The notes under the pieces are model-generated. The model was not told where the DNA came from. It was given only the letters and a program-made list of their open reading frames with translations, and searched no databases. 64,000 bases of DNA. Source: Mucilaginibacter sp. UBA5151. Lineage in GTDB: Bacteria; Bacteroidota; Bacteroidia; Sphingobacteriales; Sphingobacteriaceae. Shown piece after piece: positions 1 to 7,900 of the stretch (position 1 is its first letter; each line of letters opens with the position of its first letter). The stretch is taken from NCBI GenBank assembly GCA_002413785.1, contig DHXR01000054.1, positions 62,001-126,000 on the forward strand, given 5' to 3'. The translations under genes were made by a program, and so were the position numbers.

Positions 1-248
1 CAAGTAAAACTGGCAGCCTGAATGCCCAAAGCCGACACTTTTTTGCGATAACCTTTTATGGTATCATCCAATATGTCAATTAAAAATTGATCCTTAATAT
101 CAAACTTCTTGGTAATCTGGCCTTTGGTTACATAATGATGAGTAGGAATGTATTTAGTAATTTTATTATGATATAGTCTTATCCGGACACGCCATGTACC
201 GTTGTTATTTTTATCATCTTCATTAATACCTGCTTGAAAAGTGGCCAT
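1..248 (-). CDS. Tyrosine-type site-specific integrase, N-terminal part (cut by window start)
   Basis: Reading leftward from an ATG at 246-248, the frame stays open to the window edge (82 codons). The translation (MATFQAGINEDD..., then TWRVRIRLYHN, ITKYIPTHHYVTKGQI, DDTIKGYRKKVSALG) matches the arm-binding and SAM-like N-terminus of Bacteroidetes tyrosine recombinases. The catalytic domain lies outside the window, so activity cannot be judged. The gene starts about 150 bases from the 3' end of a tRNA-Pro and reads away from it, the usual arrangement of an integrated element whose integrase sits at the tRNA attachment site. Two identical 18-base repeats lie directly upstream. Family assignment is by recognition of this N-terminal pattern. 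Confidence 0.72.
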   Translation of the reverse strand, partial: MATFQAGINEDDKNNNGTWRVRIRLYHNKITKYIPTHHYVTKGQITKKFDIKDQFLIDILDDTIKGYRKKVSALGIQAASFT

Positions 249-264
249 TTTAAGGGGTTTAAAA

Positions 265-311
265 TCTGACACATATCTGATAAAATTGCCGCGTCTGACA
301 CATATCTGATA
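265..311. repeat. Pair of 18-bp direct repeats upstream of the integrase
   Basis: TCTGACACATATCTGATA occurs at 265-282 and again at 294-311, a 29-base period. The repeats lie 17 to 63 bases upstream of the integrase start, between it and the tRNA. The spacing is close to three helical turns, so both copies face the same side of the DNA. They could be arm-type integrase sites or operators of the integrase promoter; which one is inference. Confidence 0.7.
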
Positions 312-355
312 GGATTTAGGTCAATAGTACACAAAAATAAGTACTTCTGAAAAAC

Positions 356-391
356 AAAAAAGGCCCTTATAATTAAATAAGAGCCTTTTTG
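356..391 (-). terminator. Hairpin terminator downstream of tRNA-Pro
   Basis: Arms at 357-364 and 383-390 pair over 8 bp; after one mismatch, pairing continues for about 5 bp around an A/T loop. On the minus strand the stem ends in a T-run. It directly follows the tRNA 3' end and probably ends tRNA transcription before the integrase gene. Confidence 0.6.
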
Positions 392-394
392 CAG

Positions 395-468
395 TCGGGG
401 TGGCAGGATTCGAACCTGCGGCCTCCACATCCCAAATGTGGCGCGATACCGGGCTACGCTACACCCCG
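395..468 (-). tRNA. tRNA-Pro (anticodon UGG)
   Basis: The minus strand folds into a complete cloverleaf of 74 nt. The acceptor stem is CGGGGTG/CACCCCG with discriminator A; the anticodon stem CCACA/TGTGG encloses the loop TTTGGGA, giving anticodon TGG; the T arm contains GGTTCGAATCC. The 3' CCA is not encoded. Anticodon UGG reads proline codons. Its 3' end faces the integrase gene at the left edge, so it is the probable attachment site of an integrated element. Confidence 0.95.
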
Positions 469-524
469 AAAAGGTCTGCAAAGGTAACCTTTAAAATCAC
501 CGATGCAAATATTTTTTTAAATTT

Positions 525-632
525 TTATACGTGTGCGTTAATACTCCAATTAATTATCAGCATGGCAAGGGCTATTGTAATTACTAATCCAAGGAAGACA
601 AGTATCCAAAATAAAAATGTTCTCATTAGCAT
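525..632 (-). CDS. Possible 35-residue single-pass membrane protein
   Basis: On the minus strand an ATG at 630-632 opens a 35-codon frame ending in TAA at 525-527. The product is one hydrophobic helix with a short polar tail: MLMRTFLFWI, LVFLGLVITI, ALAMLIINWS, INAHV. No Shine-Dalgarno is visible, which is normal here. It lies just upstream of the tRNA-Pro and on the same strand. Composition alone supports it, and AT-rich DNA can give such frames by chance, so this is only a candidate. Confidence 0.25.
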   Translation of the reverse strand: MLMRTFLFWILVFLGLVITIALAMLIINWSINAHV

Positions 633-1112
633 TCTAAATAGTTTAGGGGAATAATTATTAAATATTATCAAAACAAAACAAAAGGTGTAATAGACATTTT
701 GGGTGATTTTAGGGAGTCGTAAAGTTCAAGTGGACAAAATGGGGGTTTTTTATTTTCGGCAAAATGAGGCTACTGAAAATGGCATAAATACCTTTACAGT
801 ATCAAGCCAAGCGGACATCCATATCTTTTTATTCATAGCTATTATTTTATAAATATCTGCAAACCAACATAATTGAGATTTAAAATCAAGTCACCTTAGT
901 CTTTGTGAAATCAATTGATTTTATCTCCATATGAATTGTTAGATGACGTTGGGTTATAATTTTAGGTTTCAGCTTGGCCAGAAGGATTAAACCTCTTGGC
1001 CAAACATTAATTATGAGCCTGGTTCTTTATAGACAATATAAAATTATACGGTAAGTTGTAAATAAAATTAAGCCAATAGCTAAATATATAGTAAAACCGT
1101 GAATGTTTTGGT
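633..1112. other. Intergenic region with no recognised feature
   Basis: About 480 AT-rich bases without a credible coding frame. There are two close copies of TTGGCCA near 974 and 997, but nothing I can assign to an RNA, insertion sequence or promoter. Confidence 0.4.
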
Positions 1113-1484
1113 TTATGCGAGCTTTAATTCCACAATCCTGTTAAAGTGCTTTTTATTTAGTGTAACAAGCGGTAGTTCATTTACTATACAGGTCGCAGCT
1201 ATAAAAATATCCCTGAACTCTATCAATTTATTTTGTTTTTTAAACAGATGATAAAGTTGTGCTGCTTTATATGCTATGGTGTCAGTAAAGAGAAGTACCT
1301 GAATACCTCCTGTGATAGTGCTTACGTCTTTTTCTTTTTCCTCCGTTGTGGCACCCATATACAACTCGTACATCGAAACAGAAGAAATGGATAACTCTAT
1401 GTTATCCGGAAGAAGATAAAGTGTGGTGTTAAGTTTATCATTGGCTCTTAGGTGTTCTATGAAAACTCCGGTGTCAATTACCAT
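1113..1484 (-). CDS. VapC-like PIN-domain ribonuclease toxin
   Basis: The 123-residue protein has the PIN-domain pattern: Asp4 in MVIDTGVFIE, Glu40 in SMYELYMGA and Asp92 in EFRDIFIAAT, the acidic residues that bind divalent metal in VapC-type endoribonucleases; the fourth position is Asn110 in LVTLN. Length is normal for the family. It overlaps the upstream antitoxin gene by 7 bases, so the pair is probably translationally coupled. VapC toxins cleave tRNA or rRNA when their antitoxin is degraded; the target here cannot be deduced. Confidence 0.85.
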   Translation of the reverse strand: MVIDTGVFIEHLRANDKLNTTLYLLPDNIELSISSVSMYELYMGATTEEKEKDVSTITGGIQVLLFTDTIAYKAAQLYHLFKKQNKLIEFRDIFIAATCIVNELPLVTLNKKHFNRIVELKLA

Positions 1485-1693
1485 TGCTGCGGTTTTAAAT
1501 TTTCAAAGGCTTTTTTACTTTCTTCAAAAACTTTCAGATCATCATCTGTCCAAACAGACACATTTGCTAATTTTTGTTTATAGCCTGACACGCTGGTTTT
1601 GCCGGTTGGCTGAATAGTAACCCCTAATCCTTTTAGTATTTGTTTTACCAAAGCACTTTTCTTTTCAGGAATTTTGATCACTAATGTTTCCAT
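1478..1693 (-). CDS. Antitoxin partner of the PIN toxin
   Basis: A 71-residue protein starting METLVIKIPEKKSALVKQIL, with a short beta strand and helix typical of small Bacteroidetes antitoxins encoded before PIN toxins, then a variable tail rich in charged residues (WTDDDLKVFEESKKAFENL) that would wrap the toxin. It precedes and overlaps the toxin gene by 7 bases. Function is inferred mainly from this position and size. A promoter core lies only 4 bases upstream of the start, so the message may be leaderless. No repeat that would clearly mark an autoregulatory operator was seen. Confidence 0.72.
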   Translation of the reverse strand: METLVIKIPEKKSALVKQILKGLGVTIQPTGKTSVSGYKQKLANVSVWTDDDLKVFEESKKAFENLKPQQW

Positions 1694-1697
1694 AAAA

Positions 1698-1732
1698 CAA
1701 ATTTAAGGAAATTTAAAAGGATATTCATCAAA
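1698..1732 (-). promoter_or_regulatory. Bacteroidetes-type promoter of the toxin-antitoxin pair
   Basis: On the minus strand TAAATTTG (1698-1705) matches the -7 consensus TAnnTTTG and TTTG (1729-1732) matches the -33 box, with a 23-base spacer. Transcription should start about at the antitoxin ATG (1691-1693), predicting a leaderless mRNA. The start position is inference from the consensus geometry. Confidence 0.5.
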
Positions 1733-1860
1733 AAAACGACGACTAATTAGAAAACAAAAAGACCACTAAATTACTCTCCACCCAAAACCCATCAAAAAAC
1801 AATTTCATGTAGGTAAAGGTGACTCTGGCCATTGAATTATTCGACACTAAAATCTCCAAA

Positions 1861-1945
1861 ATTCCAACATTTAAACGTCCAAACCTTACAACATTTCATC
1901 AACTTTTCAACGTTCAAACATCCCTGCATTCCAACATTTTCCCAA
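1861..1945. repeat. Short-oligomer repeat tract upstream of topA
   Basis: The tract is built from variants of CCAACATTT, CAACTTTTCAACG and TCCAAAC, with CCAACATTT at both ends. It resembles in style, though not in sequence, the oligomer-built spacers at 4346, 52330 and 62471. No function can be assigned. It fills most of the spacer between the toxin-antitoxin promoter and topA. Confidence 0.45.
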
Positions 1946-2001
1946 AAACAAATTGGCGTTTCGCTTTCTTTATGTTTTATTTGCAAAAAATAACTGCTTA
2001 A

Positions 2002-4341
2002 ATGGCTAAAAATCTGCTTATAGTTGAATCTCCGGCGAAAGCCAAAACCATCGAGGGATACCTTGGCAAAGACTTCACCGTGAAGTCGAGCTATGGCCAT
2101 ATCCGCGACCTGGTTAAGTCTGACGATGCCATTGATATTGCCCATGATTTCAAACAGAAATATGAGGTACCTGCCGATAAAAAACAGGTGGTCAGTGAAT
2201 TAAAGAAGTTATCTAAAGAAGCTGACATGGTATGGCTTGCATCGGACGAGGACCGTGAGGGAGAGGCCATATCCTGGCATTTGTTTGAAACTTTAGGTTT
2301 GAAAGATGCTACCACAAAACGTATCGTTTTTCACGAAATAACAAAACCCGCTATTTTACAAGCCATTGAAACCCCGCGGAAAATTGATTATAACCTGGTG
2401 AATGCGCAGCAGGCCCGCCGGGTTTTAGACCGGCTGGTTGGTTTTGAACTCTCTCCTGTTTTATGGAAAAAAGTAAAGCCTTCGCTATCAGCAGGCCGTG
2501 TGCAATCTGTTGCAGTAAGGCTTATTGTTGACCGTGAGCGCGAGGTCAATAAATTTCAATCGGAAGCTGCGTTTAAGATCACTGCCATTTTTGGTAAAGG
2601 GAAAGAAGCCTTTAAGGCCGAGCTGCCTGAGAGGTTGAGCAAACAGGAAGACGCCGAAAAGTTTTTAAAAGACTGCATAGGCGCGGATTTTGATGTAAGA
2701 TCACTGGATGTACGTCCCGCGAAAAGATCACCTGCCGCTCCATTCACCACCTCAACCCTGCAGCAGGAAGCCAGCAGAAAATTGGGTTATTCTGTTTCGC
2801 GTACCATGCAGGTGGCGCAAAAGCTATATGAATCGGGGCATATTACCTATATGCGTACCGACTCGGTTAATTTATCCGACACCGCATTAAATGCATCGGC
2901 ACAGGAAATTATATCGGCTTACGGGAATAAATACCATCAGCAAAGAAAATACAAAACAAAAAACGCCAGCGCACAGGAAGCGCATGAGGCAATAAGGCCA
3001 ACCTATTTCGACCAGCATACCATTAAAGGCGATCCGGGAGAAATGAGGCTTTATGAACTGATCTGGAAAAGAGCGATTGCCTCGCAAATGAGTGAAGCGC
3101 AGTTTGAGAAAACCACTGCAAAGATCAGTATATCAACCCGTAAAGAAGAATTGGTTGCCAATGGCGAAGTAATGAAGTTCGACGGCTTCCTGAAAGTTTA
3201 CCTTGAATCGAGCGATGAAGAGGACGACACCGTGCAGGACGGCGAAAATGCCATGTTGCCACCGCTAACCAAAGGACAACGCCTGGCACTACAAGAAATG
3301 CTGGCAACCGAACGTTTTTCACGTCCGCCGGCAAGATATACCGAGGCAAGCCTTGTAAAGAAATTAGAAGAACTCGGTATCGGTCGTCCGTCAACCTACG
3401 CTCCTACTATATCTACCATCCAAAACCGCGGCTATGTGGTAAAAGAAGAACGCGATGGCAAAATCAGGGCATTCCGTGTGTTGACACTTAAAGCGGGTAC
3501 AATAACAAAAGAAGAAAAAACGGAAAATACAGGTGCAGAGAAAGGTAAACTATTCCCGACTGATATTGGTTCGGTAGTGAATGATTTCCTGGTGCTGCAT
3601 TTCCAGGATATCGTTGATTTTAACTTTACCGCCAGTGTGGAAAAGCAATTTGACGAAATTGCACAGGGGCTTACCGAATGGACCGATATGATCCGGGGTT
3701 TTTATACACCTTTTCATAAGGAAGTGGAGAGTACCATCCAGACTGCCGATAAAGCAACCGGTGAACGCGACCTTGGCGTACATCCGGTAAGCGGCAAAAA
3801 GGTTTCTGTGCGTATCGGGCGTTATGGCCCCTTCGTACAGGTGGGAGACAGTGTTGTTGATGCTGAGACGGACGAAAAGCCACTATATGCCAGTTTGCGG
3901 AACGGCCAGAGCATTGAAACAATTACCCTTGAACAAAGTCTTGAACTTTTTAAACTCCCTAAAAAAGCGGGTGTTTTTGAAGATAAGGACATGACTGTGG
4001 CTATAGGCAAATTTGGGCCTTACATCAGGCATAACAGCGCTTTTTATTCCCTGCCAAAAGGTATTGACCCTTTAGATGTAACTGAAGAACAAGCCATTGA
4101 ACTGATCATTGAAAAACGCAAAAAAGACGCCGAAAAGCTGATCAAAGCTTTTGATGAAGACCCAACAGTTAAAGTTTTGAACGGCCGCTGGGGACCCTAT
4201 ATTGAGTTTGGTAAGCTGAATGTTAAGATTCCAAAAGACAAAGATCCAAATTCGCTGACATTTGAAGAATGCAAAGCATTAGCCGCAATCGCCGAAAAAG
4301 AACCAAAAAAAACCGGTAAGCGTTTTGTGAAGAAAAAATAA
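2002..4341 (+). CDS. topA: DNA topoisomerase I (type IA)
   Basis: The 779-residue product begins with a TOPRIM domain (LLIVESPAKAKTIEGYLG; acidic triad in WLASDEDREGEAISWHL) and carries the active-site tyrosine Tyr283 in ITYMRTDSVNLS, which forms the transient 5'-phosphotyrosine link while relaxing negative supercoils. IGRPSTYAPTIS is another hallmark. The C-terminus has three short repeats of the YGPFVQVG / FGPYIRHN / WGPYIEFG type instead of the zinc fingers of E. coli TopA, ending in a lysine-rich tail. The ATG at 2002 gives the normal family N-terminus. It is separated from the next gene by a strong inverted repeat and appears to be transcribed on its own. This is a housekeeping gene with no sign of transfer. 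Confidence 0.97.
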   Translation: MAKNLLIVESPAKAKTIEGYLGKDFTVKSSYGHIRDLVKSDDAIDIAHDFKQKYEVPADKKQVVSELKKLSKEADMVWLASDEDREGEAISWHLFETLGLKDATTKRIVFHEITKPAILQAIETPRKIDYNLVNAQQARRVLDRLVGFELSPVLWKKVKPSLSAGRVQSVAVRLIVDREREVNKFQSEAAFKITAIFGKGKEAFKAELPERLSKQEDAEKFLKDCIGADFDVRSLDVRPAKRSPAAPFTTSTLQQEASRKLGYSVSRTMQVAQKLYESGHITYMRTDSVNLSDTALNASAQEIISAYGNKYHQQRKYKTKNASAQEAHEAIRPTYFDQHTIKGDPGEMRLYELIWKRAIASQMSEAQFEKTTAKISISTRKEELVANGEVMKFDGFLKVYLESSDEEDDTVQDGENAMLPPLTKGQRLALQEMLATERFSRPPARYTEASLVKKLEELGIGRPSTYAPTISTIQNRGYVVKEERDGKIRAFRVLTLKAGTITKEEKTENTGAEKGKLFPTDIGSVVNDFLVLHFQDIVDFNFTASVEKQFDEIAQGLTEWTDMIRGFYTPFHKEVESTIQTADKATGERDLGVHPVSGKKVSVRIGRYGPFVQVGDSVVDAETDEKPLYASLRNGQSIETITLEQSLELFKLPKKAGVFEDKDMTVAIGKFGPYIRHNSAFYSLPKGIDPLDVTEEQAIELIIEKRKKDAEKLIKAFDEDPTVKVLNGRWGPYIEFGKLNVKIPKDKDPNSLTFEECKALAAIAEKEPKKTGKRFVKKK

Positions 4342-4345
4342 GGAG

Positions 4346-4416
4346 GTTGATTGGGTTGATTAGGTGAGTGGTTGATTAGGTTAAAAGCAACCACTCACCT
4401 AATCAACCCAATCAAC
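4346..4416. repeat. Perfect 29-bp inverted repeat between topA and the next gene
   Basis: Arms 4346-4374 and 4388-4416 are perfect reverse complements around a 13-base loop. They are built from TTGATTGGGTTGATTAGG and GTGAGTGGTTG units. Related units recur at 13846, 16512, 46841 and 52330, always in spacers. There is no T-run after the stem, so it is not a canonical terminator, although such a hairpin would strongly affect the transcript end or mRNA stability. Confidence 0.85.
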
Positions 4417-4430
4417 TTAATCAACCTATT

Positions 4431-4835
4431 ATGATAAAAGATCTTCCCCAAAATATCGTTAAAGATGTCGCCATTGCTGTCGCGCTGGAAAAAGAAAGCG
4501 CTGAAAGTAAACTATGGTATGTTTATTTAATAAACCTTAAAAATGTGCCTATTGAAAATGTGCTCATCACATCAAAAGGATATGGCGAAAAAGACGGTGC
4601 ACTGGTGAAAACCTCTACCCTGCGGCACATGTTCCCCGTTGTTGAAAAAGGATCTTTTAAACTCATCGAACCTATTGATGAACAAACTTTTGGCCTCAAT
4701 AATGAATACTGGCTGAGTTTTTATATTGACGGGCATATTTATGATAAAAAATTCATCTTCCTGCCCGAAAGCATAGTAGAGGTAAATTTCATAAAACTCC
4801 CGATAGTAAATAAGGTTGGGGTAATGATAAAGTAA
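4431..4835 (+). CDS. Conserved hypothetical protein downstream of topA
   Basis: A soluble 134-residue protein without signal peptide or membrane segment (MIKDLPQNIVKDVAIAVALE...). It alternates beta-strand-like stretches such as LWYVYLINLKNVPIENVLIT and EYWLSFYIDGHIYDKKFIFLP, suggesting a beta-sandwich. I recall similar small proteins in other Bacteroidetes genomes, without a known function. It starts 89 bases after topA, beyond a long inverted repeat, so co-transcription is uncertain. Coding is supported by length and composition like its neighbours. No function is proposed. Confidence 0.7.
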   Translation: MIKDLPQNIVKDVAIAVALEKESAESKLWYVYLINLKNVPIENVLITSKGYGEKDGALVKTSTLRHMFPVVEKGSFKLIEPIDEQTFGLNNEYWLSFYIDGHIYDKKFIFLPESIVEVNFIKLPIVNKVGVMIK

Positions 4836-4854
4836 ATAAAATCAGTTCTTAATA

Positions 4855-4898
4855 TTATTTATTGTCATAAATTTTATAAATTACCTGACAATAAATAA
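4855..4898. repeat. 13-bp inverted repeat just upstream of the macroglobulin gene
   Basis: TTATTTATTGTCA at 4855-4867 and its exact reverse complement at 4886-4898 flank an 18-base A/T spacer. The second arm ends 9 bases before the ATG at 4907. It could be a regulator-binding dyad or a weak terminator of the preceding gene; the sequence does not decide. Confidence 0.6.
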
Positions 4899-4906
4899 AC
4901 CTGTCA

Positions 4907-7900
4907 ATGGAAGCTTCACACGGCCTTTCTAACTACCGGAAAGGGTTAATCAGTATCGGCGTTTCACTAACGCTGCTGATTTTTATTATTTTAATTTTCA
5001 ATCACCGCGCAAAACCCGGCATCGATCCGGGGTTCAGCAAGTATATTGAATCCTACACAACGGGGATTATATCCAAAGAAAGCCCCATCCGTATCCGGCT
5101 GGCCGGGGATGTCCAAACCACCCACGAACAAAATGAAGCGTTAAGTGATAAAGTTTTTGACTTCTCGCCATCCATAAAAGGCAAAGCTTATTGGGTTGAC
5201 GCCCGCACCATTGAATTCAGGCCGGAAGGAAAACTTGATCCTGATAAAACCTATACCGCCGATTTTAAATTAAGCAGTATAGTTAAGGTTCCCGGTCATT
5301 TTGAAGATTTTAAGTTCGGTTTTCAAACCATTAAGCCCGACTTTACGGTATCCTTCACAGGCTTGCAAACAGCTACCAATACGTCCATTGATAAAATGAA
5401 GCTGGGTGGTATAATCCAGACGGCCGATAATGAAGACCAGGAAAGTATTGAAAAGATCATCAATGTAAATTTTGCAGGTCCGGTACATATCAGCTGGCAG
5501 CATAATCCTGTTACCAAAACACACCTGTTCACCATTAACCAGTTAACCCGCGAAAAAGACAAAGCAAATCCGCTTACTGTTAGCTGGGATGGCAACAGTT
5601 TAAATGTAGATAAAAAAGGCAGCCAGGATTTTCAGATCCCGGCAATCGGCGATTTTAAGGTTTTGGATATTCGCGCCGTACAGGATAATGACCAGTATGT
5701 CCTTGTACAGTTTTCTGATGCGATTATGGTTGGGCAGGAACTGAACGGGCTCATCAACATCAGCAATGTAAGCGCTGCTGCCTATACCATTGACGGCAGT
5801 ACCGTAAAGGTTTATGCCCCCGAACGCCTCCAGGGTGACTATAGCGTTACTGTAAATGAAGGGGTTGAAAACATATCCCACAAAAAGATCAGTAAAACTT
5901 ATTCGGCCAATGTGTTTTTTGAAAACCGTTTGCCGTCGGTTACCATACCCGGCAAAGGGGTTATTTTACCTGATTCAGGAAAGTTGATGATGCCTTTCGA
6001 GGCGATCAACCTGAACGCTGTTGATGTAAGTATCATCAAAATCTACGCGGACAATGTGCCTCAGTATTTTCAGAACAACGGTTTCGACGGGGGTGATGAA
6101 CTAAGACATGTAGGCAAGCCCGTGGTACAAAAAACCATCCGGCTTGACGAAGATAAGAGTATCAACCTCAATAAAAAGAACCGCTTTATGCTGGATATCG
6201 ACCAGTTGCTGCGAACAGAACCCGGCGCCATTTACCGGGTTATTATCGGGTATCGTAAAGAATACTCGCTTTATAATTGCAGTGCAGGCGGCGCGGCGCC
6301 TAAGAAAAATGACGATGAAGATTATGGCGAGGAAAGCAGCAGCGCTTTCGGCAGTAATTCGGGCAGAATTAGCGACGAGGATGATGGTTTTTGGGCCAGG
6401 TACGATAATTATTACCCCGATGGCTATAACTGGCAGGAACGCGAAGATCCCTGCACCAATTCCTATTTCACAAAAGACCGGTGGGCTGTACGGAATATCA
6501 TCGCCTCAAATATCGGCCTGATAGCTAAGCGCGGCAATGACAACGGCATGATGGTGGCCGTAACCAACCTATTAACAGCCAAACCAATGGCCGGCGTTGA
6601 TCTGGAATTACTGGATTACCAGAAACAGGTAATATTTAAAACGACTTCGGATGCCGATGGTTTTGCCAGATTCGACCAGAAACGCAAACCGTACCTGCTG
6701 GTTGCCTCCCTGGGGAAGGAACGCGGCTATTTAAAGCTTGACGATGGCAGTTCATTGCCCCTCTCCCGCTTTAACGTCGGCGGCGATCAGATACAAAGCG
6801 GCTTAAAAGGTTTTATTTACGGAGAACGCGGCGTTTGGCGGCCCGGCGATTCCATCTATATGTCGTTTATACTGGAGGATAAATTAAAAACCTTACCACC
6901 CGATCACCCGGTTGAATTTGAACTGTTTGACCCTAACGGCAAACTATACCGCCGTATCACCCAAACACAATCGGTTGACGGATTCTATAGCTTCCATACT
7001 GCTACCGAAACCTCCTCACCCACAGGTAACTGGTCGGCTAAAGTAAAAGTTGGCGGGGCTTCGTTTGTGAAGGGTGTGAAGATAGAAACCATTATGCCCA
7101 ACCGCTTAAAGATAGGTTTAAACTTTGGCGGGGCTACAGAATTAACCAAAGGCGGCGATGTAAACGGAACATTGACCGCACAATGGCTTTTTGGCGGCAC
7201 GGCACAAAACCTGAAGGCTAAAGTTGACGCTTTTTTATCACCGCAAACTACCACGTTTAAACATTATGAGGATTATGTTTTTGACGACCCTACCCTTGCC
7301 TTCACTACCCAAACCTCAACCATATTCGACGGCAGGCTCGATGCCGATGGAAAAGCATCAGTAAATACCAATATTAATGTCGAAAAACAGGCGCCGGGTC
7401 AGTTGAAAGCAAATTTTTTAGTAAAAGTGTTTGAACCGGGCGGTAATTTCAGCATCCAGTCTATGAGCATGCCCTATAATGTTTATCCCGGTTATGTTGG
7501 GATAAAAACACCAAAGGGAAGCGACCTTTCGGGCATGTTGTTTACCGATAGGGACAATGAAATTGAGATCGCCGATGTAGATACCAAAGGCCATGCCATT
7601 GAAGGTACCCGCAACGTTGACCTGGAGCTTTATAAGATCCAATGGCGCTGGTGGTGGGATGAAACCGGGAATGAAATGAGCAATTTCACCCAGGATAAGT
7701 ACAATAAACTCATAAAAACTGAATCTGTACGGCTGGTGAACGGTCATGGCACATGGAATTTACATATTAAGCAAGCAGATTGGGGTCGCTATTTAATACG
7801 GGTAAAAGACGATGTAACAGGCCACTCCACAGGTAAAATAATGTACGTGGATTGGCCTAACTGGTCGGAACGCCTGCAACAAAGTAATCCGACAGAAGCA

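Noticed and set aside
400..654. 84-codon plus-strand frame across the tRNA
   Set aside because: It runs through the complement of the tRNA-Pro gene and has no protein-like composition.
720..760. Possible insertion-sequence end (TGGACAAAATGGGG)
   Set aside because: No matching inverted end, target duplication or transposase fragment could be found.
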